DNA of 24,590 nt from Gemmatimonadota bacterium (GTDB lineage Bacteria; Gemmatimonadota; Gemmatimonadetes; Palauibacterales; Palauibacteraceae), in the NCBI GenBank assembly GCA_029288095.1, contig JARFPW010000105.1, positions 1 through 24,590 on the forward strand, read 5' to 3'. Shown here piece by piece: positions 7,351-14,191 of the stretch. The translations under genes were made by a program, and so were the position numbers. Positions within the stretch are counted from its first letter, which is position 1. Every line of letters starts with the position of its first letter. The notes under the pieces are model-generated. The model worked only from the letters and a program-made list of their open reading frames with translations, did not search any database and was not told the origin of the DNA.

Positions 7351-8393
7351 GCGAACGCTCCGCAGCCGCCGTGCCCCGGACCGTTACCGATCCCCTGGGC
7401 GGTGACAGGGACGTCGTCATGCTTCGACTCGACGACGGGCTGGGACACACCGGGTGGGGAGAAGCCTCGCCCCTCGCGGGCTACTCGCCCGACGACCTCG
7501 ACGGCGCGAGACGCGCGCTGGACCACTGGGCGGCCGGCTGGGCAGGCGGCGGGGGCGACGGGCTGGATTCTCTGCTCGACACACCGTCCGCCCGGTGCGC
7601 GGCCGACGTCGCCCTGCTCGATCTGCGGGCGCGCCAGCTCGGAGTTCCGCTTCACGCCCTGCTCCTCGACATGGCGACGCCGTTGCGACCCGTCGAACGC
7701 GTTGCGGTGTGCGCGCTGGTATCGCTCCCGGGTGTCGAGCGACCCGGAGCGCCGGCTGCGCCCACAGATCTCCCCCACGAAGTCGCTGATCGGGTCAGGG
7801 AGGGATTCAAGGTCATAAAGTTCAAGATTGGCGGTGGCCCGGAATTCCCACGACAGCTGGACCAGCTCAGGGCCGTCCGCGCGGAGTTCCCGCAACTGGA
7901 GATGCGGCTCGATGCCAACGGATCCTGGACTCCTGGAGAGGCCCGTGAGCGACTGGGAGAACTGGAGGCCGCGATCCAACCGGAACTGGTGGAGCAGCCG
8001 GTAGGGGCCGCTGAACTGCTGACGTTTGACGATTCCCCGGTGCCGCTGGCGGCCGACGAATCTCTCCGGCTGCCCGGCTCGGTGGCCGCGGTCACTCGGC
8101 GTGCGTGCATGGCCGTCGTTCTGAAGCCGATGGTGCTGGGTGGCCCCCGCGCGTGTCTGTCACTCTCCAGAATCGCGCACGCGAACGGCGCGCGGGCGAT
8201 CGTGTCGCACACCTTTGGTGGCCCGGTTGCTCATGCGGCCTCGTGTGAACTGGCACTGGCACTGGCCGCGACTGATCCTATCGGACCACCCCTGGCCGCT
8301 GGCCTGGCCGGGCACGAGGACCTCGAGCAGCGCTCCGGGCCGTGGATCGAACCGAAGCGGATCCGGGGTCACGGAGTAGAGGTGTCGCGATGA
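7347..8393 (+). CDS. menC: o-Succinylbenzoate synthase
   Basis: Enolase-superfamily dehydratase that converts SHCHC to o-succinylbenzoate. The 348-residue product shows the KxK acid/base pair in VIKFKIGG (Lys158 and Lys160), metal ligands in RLDANGSW (Asp189), ELVEQP (Glu216) and AADESL (Asp237), and the opposite-face base in VLKPMVLGG (Lys260), followed by VSHTFGGPV. All catalytic residues are present. The N-terminal capping strand is short: GWGEASPLAGYS already appears at residue 37. GTG 7347 overlaps the menA stop (GTGA), like other junctions here, so I keep it, although the N-terminus may be slightly divergent. It ends in ATGA shared with menE. Confidence 0.9.
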   Translation: MSERSAAAVPRTVTDPLGGDRDVVMLRLDDGLGHTGWGEASPLAGYSPDDLDGARRALDHWAAGWAGGGGDGLDSLLDTPSARCAADVALLDLRARQLGVPLHALLLDMATPLRPVERVAVCALVSLPGVERPGAPAAPTDLPHEVADRVREGFKVIKFKIGGGPEFPRQLDQLRAVRAEFPQLEMRLDANGSWTPGEARERLGELEAAIQPELVEQPVGAAELLTFDDSPVPLAADESLRLPGSVAAVTRRACMAVVLKPMVLGGPRACLSLSRIAHANGARAIVSHTFGGPVAHAASCELALALAATDPIGPPLAAGLAGHEDLEQRSGPWIEPKRIRGHGVEVSR

Positions 8394-9712
8394 CGGCCCT
8401 GTCCGTCATGGCGGCCGCCCGGGAGGCGGGAGACGGACTCGCTCTCCTGTCGAGTGGCGATTCCTGGACCTGGTCCCGACTGGCGTCGGAGGTCGAACTC
8501 GAGATCGATGAGTTGGCCGGCCTCGGATTTCCGCGCGATCTCGCCCGGGTGGCCTTCGACGCAACGTCGGAGCCCCGGACCATAATCCGACTGCTGGCCT
8601 TGATCGAGATTGGCACACCCTTCGTTCCGCTCCACGCGGGACTGACGGAGCTGGAGCGGACCCGCCAGCTGGAGAGCGTACAGCCCTGCGTGGACCTCGA
8701 TCGGATCACGACGATCGGCGACGCGTCTCCCGCGCAGCCGCCGAATCCGGATCCGGGCCATCCTCTGGCCATCCTGTTCACGTCAGGCACAACCGGGTCT
8801 CCGCGGGCCGTGAGCCTGTCACGCGGGGCCTTCGAGGGCTCGGCGGCCGCCAGCGGGAAGCGTCTCGGCTGGAGCGAGGATGACCGTTGGCTGGCGTGTC
8901 TGCCCCTGGCGCACGTGGGCGGACTGTCCATCGTGGTCCGCTGCCTGATCGCGCGCCGTTCGATCGTGCTCGCTTCCCGATTCGATCCGGCCGCAGTCGC
9001 CGAACTCATAGATCAACACGGCGTCACCATGATTTCCCTGGTACCCACCATGCTGACCCGGCTCCTGGCTCTCGAGCCGGAATGGCGCCCACCGCCTTCT
9101 CTGCGGGTGGTCCTGCTTGGCGGCGGACCGGTGAGCGATGCCGTGTGGGATGAAGCCGAGCGCCGACGGATTCCACTCCGAGCGACCTACGGTCTCACCG
9201 AAGCGTGCTCCCAGGTGGCTACGGGGACGGAATCGGCGCCACGAGATCTGCTGCCGCTGGATGGCGTGCAGATACGCATCAACGAGGGGCGTATCGAAAC
9301 ACGTGCCCCCTATCTGAGCGACGGATTTCTGCGCACGGGTGATCTCGGGCGGTTGCGCTCCGACGGTGTGCTCGAGGTCCTGGGCCGAGCCAGCGACCTC
9401 ATCATTACGGGAGGCGAGAACGTCGTGCCGGAGGACATCGAGGCGGAGCTGGAGTGCCATCCACAAATCTCACGTGCCGTGGTATTCGGCCACCCGGACG
9501 CCGAATGGGGTGAAATCGTCGCGGCGGCGCTCGTTGCCGGCAGCGCGCAGCCAGAAGCGGCCGATCTCCGGCAATGGTGCGACGCGCGCCTGGCCCCGTT
9601 CCGGCGACCCCGGCGCATCAGCTGGCTGACCGAGCTGCCCGAGACCCCCACCGGGAAGATTGATCGGCCGGCGGTAATCGAGGCCACGGCCGGCCGGCTG
9701 GAGGAACTCTGA
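8390..9712 (+). CDS. menE: o-Succinylbenzoate-CoA ligase
   Basis: Acyl-adenylating enzyme that activates o-succinylbenzoate with ATP and CoA, providing the MenB substrate. The 440-residue product is short for an ANL ligase, as MenE usually is. It has the P-loop ILFTSGTTGSPRAVSLS (128-144), ATYGLTEACSQV, LRTGDLGRL, the hinge region ASDLIITGGENVVPEDIE, and the C-terminal PTGKIDR with the catalytic Lys. The residues between the P-loop and the YGLTE motif are unremarkable. ATG 8390 overlaps the menC stop. Its own stop overlaps the next start by one base (TGATG), so the downstream nuclease gene is in the same transcript. Confidence 0.92.
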   Translation: MTALSVMAAAREAGDGLALLSSGDSWTWSRLASEVELEIDELAGLGFPRDLARVAFDATSEPRTIIRLLALIEIGTPFVPLHAGLTELERTRQLESVQPCVDLDRITTIGDASPAQPPNPDPGHPLAILFTSGTTGSPRAVSLSRGAFEGSAAASGKRLGWSEDDRWLACLPLAHVGGLSIVVRCLIARRSIVLASRFDPAAVAELIDQHGVTMISLVPTMLTRLLALEPEWRPPPSLRVVLLGGGPVSDAVWDEAERRRIPLRATYGLTEACSQVATGTESAPRDLLPLDGVQIRINEGRIETRAPYLSDGFLRTGDLGRLRSDGVLEVLGRASDLIITGGENVVPEDIEAELECHPQISRAVVFGHPDAEWGEIVAAALVAGSAQPEAADLRQWCDARLAPFRRPRRISWLTELPETPTGKIDRPAVIEATAGRLEEL

Positions 9713-10212
9713 TGAGCCGCGATCCACGGATTCGACGCCTGGCGGTAGTCGGACTGCTGGTGGCCGCGTGCGCCGTCACGGACCAGGCGGCCCGCCACGA
9801 AGCTCGGGTCACCCGCGTGTACGACGGCGACACTATCGAGGTCGAATTCGAGGGCCAGCGCGAGCGAGTGCGCTACATCGGAATCGACACGCCCGAATTC
9901 GACGACGATCGGCCAGCCGTCCGCGAACTGGCCCGCATGGCCTCGGATGCGAACCGCGCCCTGGTCAACGGGCGCACCGTGCGTCTCGAATTCGACCGTG
10001 AGCGCCGGGACCGTTACGGCCGGCTGCTCGCCTACGTGTCGGTCGGCGACACGCTGGTCAACGAATGGCTGGTCCGTGGAGGGTTTGCCGAGTCGCGCGA
10101 CTACCCTCCGAACCTGCGGCACCAGCGCCGTTTGGATGCCGCGGAACGGGAAGCGCGCGGTGCGAGCCTCCTGATGTGGGACGGCCGCCTGGCCGGTCGC
10201 AGGCTGCGGTAG
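9712..10212 (+). CDS. Thermonuclease-family (SNase-like) lipoprotein
   Basis: A 166-residue staphylococcal-nuclease-fold protein, predicted to hydrolyse DNA or RNA outside the cytoplasm with calcium. The N-terminus is basic, then hydrophobic, ending in LLVAAC: a lipobox with Cys20. The catalytic core is complete: VYDGDT (Asp40), VRYIGIDTPE (Arg54, Asp59, Glu62) and DRYGRLLAYV (Arg104), equivalent to Asp21, Arg35, Asp40, Glu43 and Arg87 of the staphylococcal enzyme. It is therefore probably a membrane-anchored active nuclease. The start overlaps the menE stop. A nuclease at the end of a quinone operon has no obvious functional link and may simply share the transcript. Confidence 0.88.
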   Translation: MSRDPRIRRLAVVGLLVAACAVTDQAARHEARVTRVYDGDTIEVEFEGQRERVRYIGIDTPEFDDDRPAVRELARMASDANRALVNGRTVRLEFDRERRDRYGRLLAYVSVGDTLVNEWLVRGGFAESRDYPPNLRHQRRLDAAEREARGASLLMWDGRLAGRRLR

Positions 10213-10217
10213 GGGCC

Positions 10218-10553
10218 GTGCTCGCCATCACTGCGGAACGGTTCGAAGAACTCGTATCCCGCGCGCTAGCGCTGCTGCCTCCCGAGTTCGTAGCCCACAT
10301 GGAGAACGTCAACGTCATCATCGAGAACGAGAAAGAAGGTCCGTTCGGGTTGTACGAGGGCGTGCCCCTGACCGAGCGCGGAATCGACGACGTACTGCTT
10401 CCGGATCAGATCACGATCTTCAGACGACCCCTGCTCGCGTACTGCGAGTCGGAGGCGGAGCTGATCGACGAAGTGCGAGTCACGGTCCTCCACGAGGTCG
10501 GTCACTTCTTCGGCATGGATGAGGCGCGGCTTGAAGAGCTCGGTTACGGCTGA
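10218..10553 (+). CDS. Minimal zincin-like metallopeptidase (MMP family)
   Basis: A 111-residue cytosolic protein of the zincin_1/minimal metallopeptidase family. The active-site segment LHEVGHFFGMDEARLEELGY near the C-terminus contains HExxH (His92, Glu93, His96), and Asp101 sits where the third zinc ligand is expected. The preceding DQITIFRRPL and EVRVTVLHEVGH spacing is typical. The physiological substrate of this family is unknown. I choose GTG 10218, eight bases after the start of AGGGG and five bases after the nuclease stop; the open frame extends upstream but only inside the nuclease gene. Its stop is four bases from the stop of the convergent nosY. Confidence 0.85.
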   Translation: MLAITAERFEELVSRALALLPPEFVAHMENVNVIIENEKEGPFGLYEGVPLTERGIDDVLLPDQITIFRRPLLAYCESEAELIDEVRVTVLHEVGHFFGMDEARLEELGYG

Positions 10554-10557
10554 CCGC

Positions 10558-11349
10558 CTAGAGATCGCTGCGACGGAAGATCCGGCGGGCAAGCAACAGC
10601 GGCAGCACGATCCACGCGGTGAGCGTCAGAAATGCGACGACGGACCCGGTGGCTCCTCCGAAGAAATTCCTGAACACGGCGCCCGTGTAACCCATGAGAG
10701 CGGCCCCATCGAACTGCATCAGCAGCAGCACGCGGGCGGTGTCGATCGGATTCAGCAGGGTCATGATGAGCGCGGGTCGCTCGAGAGCAGCGCTCGGCAA
10801 CGTCGAAGCGGCGACGATCAACACGCCGTCATACAGGACGGACAGCGAGAGCCAGATCAGAACCGCCACGCCCATGCCGGCCGCCCGATCCCGGATAGCC
10901 ACCGAAGTGAGGAATGAAAGTGATACGCTCGCGAGTGTGAGCACGACTGCCACGGCGAGGAACCGGGCCACACCGGCCAGAGCCGACGGATCCCGCAGCG
11001 CGGCGACCACCAGCGGAAGTCCCAACCCGAGAATCGTAGCGCCCGCGAGAGGCAGCGCCACGCCGGCGTACAGGCCGTTGAACAGCTCGCGTCGTCCGAC
11101 GGGCTGGGCCAGCAACATCCGATTGAAGTCCCGTGCCCCGTACATGTGGAGCGTACCGAACAGGAGCCCTACGAGCGGGACCACGATGAGGACGACATTT
11201 ATCAGTCCGGCGAGCGCCCGCGTGGTATCCGCCTCGAGGGCGAGCAACGTCTGGGCGAGCCCGAACAGAAGCACCACGTAGACGACCAGCCAGCGGCCGC
11301 GAGACACGTCTCGCGACTCATAGCGGGCGATTCGGACGGCGACGTTCAT
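10558..11349 (-). CDS. nosY: Nos-cluster ABC transporter permease NosY
   Basis: Membrane subunit of the NosFY ABC transporter, which together with NosD is needed to mature the copper centre of nitrous-oxide reductase. The 263-residue product has six hydrophobic helices. Family-typical segments include LNPIDTARVLLLMQFDG and ALMGYTGAVFRNFFGG in the last third, and HMYGARDFNRMLLAQPVGRR in the first loop. Its ATG overlaps the nosF stop (ATGA). It is the last gene of the nos transcript and ends four bases from the oppositely directed metallopeptidase gene. Confidence 0.92.
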   Translation of the reverse strand: MNVAVRIARYESRDVSRGRWLVVYVVLLFGLAQTLLALEADTTRALAGLINVVLIVVPLVGLLFGTLHMYGARDFNRMLLAQPVGRRELFNGLYAGVALPLAGATILGLGLPLVVAALRDPSALAGVARFLAVAVVLTLASVSLSFLTSVAIRDRAAGMGVAVLIWLSLSVLYDGVLIVAASTLPSAALERPALIMTLLNPIDTARVLLLMQFDGAALMGYTGAVFRNFFGGATGSVVAFLTLTAWIVLPLLLARRIFRRSDL

Positions 11350-12128
11350 CCGGCCTCCCCGACGGCACCGGACCGCTGCGCATCGGTCCCCGCATCGACC
11401 GACTCGGCCATCAACCGGGCGACCGCCTGTTCGAGATCCGGAGCACCGGTCTCGCGAAGCAGCTCGTGGACCGATGAGCTGACTTCCAGCCTGCCGTCAA
11501 CCAGGTAGATGATGTGCTCGGCCAGGTCGCGCAGCTCGCTCAACACGTGCGACGTAACCAACACCGTCGTGCCTCGCTCGCGCTCTTGAGCGATGACCTC
11601 CTTGAGGCGCGTGCGCGCCAGCGGATCCAGTCCCGCGGTCGGCTCGTCGAGGAGTAGCAGATCCGCGCCGTACCGGAACGCGATGGCGGCGTTGAGCTTC
11701 TGCCGGGTACCTCCCGAGAGGGTGCCGAGTCGACGGTCCATCGAATCCGAGAGGTTGAAGGTGTCGATAAGGTCGCGCCCCGGTGCCCGGTCGAACGGAC
11801 CCGCGGCGGCGCCTTCGGACGCGCCCCGGATGTCGTCCATGAACTCGAGAAGTTCCCCCACCTTCAGATTGTCGGGAAACGCGGGCTGCTGCGGCATGTA
11901 GCCGATGCGCTCGCGGTAGACCGGATCGCGGCTCACTGGATGATCGTCTATCACGATGCGCCCGCTCCCAGGCCGGACCAGCCCGAGGATCGATTTGACC
12001 AGCGTCGTCTTTCCGGCCGCGTTCGGGCCAACGAGCGCCGTAATCCTGCCTCGTGGGATCGCCAACGAGACGTCGCGCAGGACATCCAGGCGACCGTAGG
12101 ACTTGTTGAGGTTCTCGATCCTGATCAT
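11346..12128 (-). CDS. nosF: Nos-cluster ABC transporter ATPase NosF
   Basis: Cytoplasmic nucleotide-binding subunit that powers the NosFY transporter for CuZ assembly. The 260-residue product has Walker A GPNAAGKT (34-41), a Q-loop YMPQQPAF, the ABC signature LSGGTRQKLN, Walker B LLLLDEPTAGLDP, and the switch His in VLVTSHVLSEL. All catalytic elements are intact. The start overlaps the nosD stop and the stop overlaps the nosY start, both as ATGA, so nosD, nosF and nosY are translationally coupled. Other drug- or Cu-type ABC ATPases look alike; the neighbours decide the name. Confidence 0.93.
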   Translation of the reverse strand: MIRIENLNKSYGRLDVLRDVSLAIPRGRITALVGPNAAGKTTLVKSILGLVRPGSGRIVIDDHPVSRDPVYRERIGYMPQQPAFPDNLKVGELLEFMDDIRGASEGAAAGPFDRAPGRDLIDTFNLSDSMDRRLGTLSGGTRQKLNAAIAFRYGADLLLLDEPTAGLDPLARTRLKEVIAQERERGTTVLVTSHVLSELRDLAEHIIYLVDGRLEVSSSVHELLRETGAPDLEQAVARLMAESVDAGTDAQRSGAVGEAG

Positions 12129-13549
12129 GTGGCGCTCCGGTCCAGCGGGCGCATCGCCGGCCGTTCATCCACCAGGTTGTCGGGGGTCAGTGACGGAACG
12201 ACGCGCTCCGTCCAATCGAGCAACGTCACGAAGAAACTGCGCAGCAGCACGGTAGTAACCGGTGAGCGTTCAGCGATGAGCGCGAACAGTCGGACCGGGC
12301 GGTGAGGTACATCGCCGACGCCGTCTCCGTCGAGGTCGTAACCGCCGTATCCATCCCAGTGGTTTCCTTCGAACGAGCTGCGGACGCGACGGCTGTTCGT
12401 AGTCACGTCGAACGTGTTCCCTTCGAAGTTGTTGCCCACGAACTGCGTCTCCGCCGAATTGGACAGCAGCCGGATGGCCCTTCCGTTGCGAACGAAATCA
12501 TTCCCCTCCACGACCGTCCGGTCGAATCCTTCGGCGTAGAGGCCGACGGAGTTTTCACGAAACTCGTTGTCGGCGATCCGGCTGTCACGGATGTCCTTCA
12601 GCAGTACTCCGAAGGCGGCGCTCCCCTGGTTGCTCTCGAACCGATTCCCGACCATCTCGATATCGGAGGTATACATGACGGCCACACCGGCGCCGTTGCG
12701 GCGGAACGAGTTCGAGCGGTATCGGCAACGGTCCGAGAACATGAAATGCAGGCCGTACCGGATATTGTCCTCGGCCACGTTTCGGGACACCCTGCTGTCC
12801 TTCACGAATTCGAAGTATATCCCGTCGCGATGGCCCCGAATCTGGTTCGACTCGATGACGATATGTGACGAGTTCCACGCATGGATCCCGTTCCCCGAGT
12901 CCGTCTCGGCCGCGCCCGTTCCAACGATGTGGTTGTCGGTCACTCGGCAGTCCGTGGCGCCGGCGAGATAGATCGCGAAGAACCCGCCGTGGATCCGATT
13001 GTGGTCTATTTCACATCGCGCTGCTCGTTCGACCCGAATTGCGGCCCTGTCCTGGACGTAGCTCACCCCAACGTTTCGCAATGCAAGGCCCGTGATCCGG
13101 ACATCGTCCGAGGTCACCTCGAACAGCTGTCTCTCGCCCTCGCCATCGATCGTCGGGTATCCCTCGCCTTCTATCGTCACCGGTCGGTCTACCACGATCG
13201 TGGGCTCTGTATAGACGCCGGGTTTTACGAGGATTCGGGAGCCGGGAGCGGCGGCCCGCACCGCCTCACCAATCGAAGACAGCGGCCCGGCGGGGTCTAC
13301 GATGAGAACGGTACGCGCCGCGGTCGGCTCCGTCTCCAGCGATTCAGAGTCCGGGATACCTGGGCGGTCATCCGGGGCGGGGCGCTGCTCGAGATCCGTC
13401 GTGGCATGTTCCATGGGCGCGTGCTCGGCGTGCGCCGCCTGATCCGCCGTCTCGAAGGCCGACGGCGCACCGGTGCCGCACGAGGCTACCAGTACGCCGA
13501 TCGCGGCGACCGTCCCGCTAGCCAGCCGTCGCGCGAGCACGCCGTGCAC
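12125..13549 (-). CDS. nosD: Copper-centre maturation protein NosD, predicted lipoprotein
   Basis: Right-handed beta-helix (CASH/parallel beta-helix) protein that acts outside the membrane with NosFY in building the CuZ site. The 474-residue product from GTG 13549 has a hydrophobic segment ending LVASC (Cys24), a lipobox, then a flexible linker with clustered potential copper ligands: HAEHAPMEH (40-48). From about residue 80 the beta-helix repeats run (GDRHNSG-type turns: NRIHGGFFAIYLAG, NGIHAWNSSHIVIESNQIRG, RYGLHFMFSDRCRYRSNSF), ending with GNHWDGYGGYDLDGDGVGD, highly typical of NosD. GTG 13549 is chosen because GGAGG (13556-13560 on this strand) sits six bases ahead and the signal peptide then starts correctly. 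It overlaps the preceding gene by 32 bases. Confidence 0.9.
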   Translation of the reverse strand: MHGVLARRLASGTVAAIGVLVASCGTGAPSAFETADQAAHAEHAPMEHATTDLEQRPAPDDRPGIPDSESLETEPTAARTVLIVDPAGPLSSIGEAVRAAAPGSRILVKPGVYTEPTIVVDRPVTIEGEGYPTIDGEGERQLFEVTSDDVRITGLALRNVGVSYVQDRAAIRVERAARCEIDHNRIHGGFFAIYLAGATDCRVTDNHIVGTGAAETDSGNGIHAWNSSHIVIESNQIRGHRDGIYFEFVKDSRVSRNVAEDNIRYGLHFMFSDRCRYRSNSFRRNGAGVAVMYTSDIEMVGNRFESNQGSAAFGVLLKDIRDSRIADNEFRENSVGLYAEGFDRTVVEGNDFVRNGRAIRLLSNSAETQFVGNNFEGNTFDVTTNSRRVRSSFEGNHWDGYGGYDLDGDGVGDVPHRPVRLFALIAERSPVTTVLLRSFFVTLLDWTERVVPSLTPDNLVDERPAMRPLDRSAT

Positions 13550-14132
13550 CCCGCGCCTCCTTCCAGGTCCGCCAGCCGACCAGCAGGCCCGCAAGGATCC
13601 CAATCCAACCGCCCAGGGCGGGGAGCGATGTAGCCGTGAAATTCAACAGGTTCTTGGTACCGATGAGCGGAGGCTGATACGTCATTCCCGGAATCTTGAT
13701 GATGGCCATCTCGGCGTCGAGATTGTGCCCGTAGTCGTAGCCCCACAGATAGAAGTCCACGAGACCGGCGACCGCCGTGACAACGAGCACCCCGAACCAG
13801 CTGTAGAGCAGCCAGCGCTTGCCGGTGGCCGCGGCGAGAAGTCCCCAACCGATCAGAACGGCGAGAATCCAGGGCATATAGGAAAGCTCCGGAATCGCCT
13901 CCGGTACGATTTCCTTCATGCCGATGTAGTGGTTGAGCCCGTTGATGTTCTTGAGGTCGTGCGGACCCACACCTTCGATGTTGTCGATCTGAATGAGAAG
14001 ACCGATGCCCTCCGGGTACTGCGGCGCTTCGAGGCTGATCTTCCATAGGGGAACGAAGTAGAGCGCGACCAGCGCCAGTGCTGCAGCCAGCACGATCCGG
14101 CGGGATGCGGGGCTCGCCTTGAGATTCGTCAT
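13518..14132 (-). CDS. Nos-cluster four-helix membrane protein (NosB-like)
   Basis: A 204-residue integral membrane protein with hydrophobic helices at about 13-31, 86-106, 108-130 and 168-188. A conserved-looking extracytoplasmic loop after the first helix contains YPEGIGLLIQIDNIEGVGPH and LKNINGLNHYIGMKEI. It lies directly downstream of nosZ and upstream of nosD. Clade II nos clusters characteristically carry a polytopic membrane protein of unknown function, NosB, at this position; position and topology fit, but I assign it from context, not from a recalled motif. It may take part in quinol or cytochrome electron transfer or in NosZ maturation. There are no haem motifs or cysteines. ATG 14132 follows a purine-rich GAAAGATAG. 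Its end overlaps nosD by 32 bases. Confidence 0.7.
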   Translation of the reverse strand: MTNLKASPASRRIVLAAALALVALYFVPLWKISLEAPQYPEGIGLLIQIDNIEGVGPHDLKNINGLNHYIGMKEIVPEAIPELSYMPWILAVLIGWGLLAAATGKRWLLYSWFGVLVVTAVAGLVDFYLWGYDYGHNLDAEMAIIKIPGMTYQPPLIGTKNLLNFTATSLPALGGWIGILAGLLVGWRTWKEARGARRARATAG

Positions 14133-14151
14133 CTATCTTTCGGTTCCGTTC

Positions 14152-14174
14152 GGGACCCCCGCGACGGGGGCCCC
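14152..14174 (-). promoter_or_regulatory. Intercistronic hairpin between nosZ and the NosB-like gene
   Basis: CCCCCG-CGA-CGGGGG (14156-14170) forms a 6-bp GC stem with a three-base loop, extended by a GGG/CCC pair beyond one mismatch. It lies in the 59-base gap after nosZ. No U-run follows on either strand, so it is more likely an mRNA-stabilising or processing element that keeps nosZ mRNA high than a full terminator. Confidence 0.5.
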
Positions 14175-14191
14175 AAACCGGAGTTCAGAAA

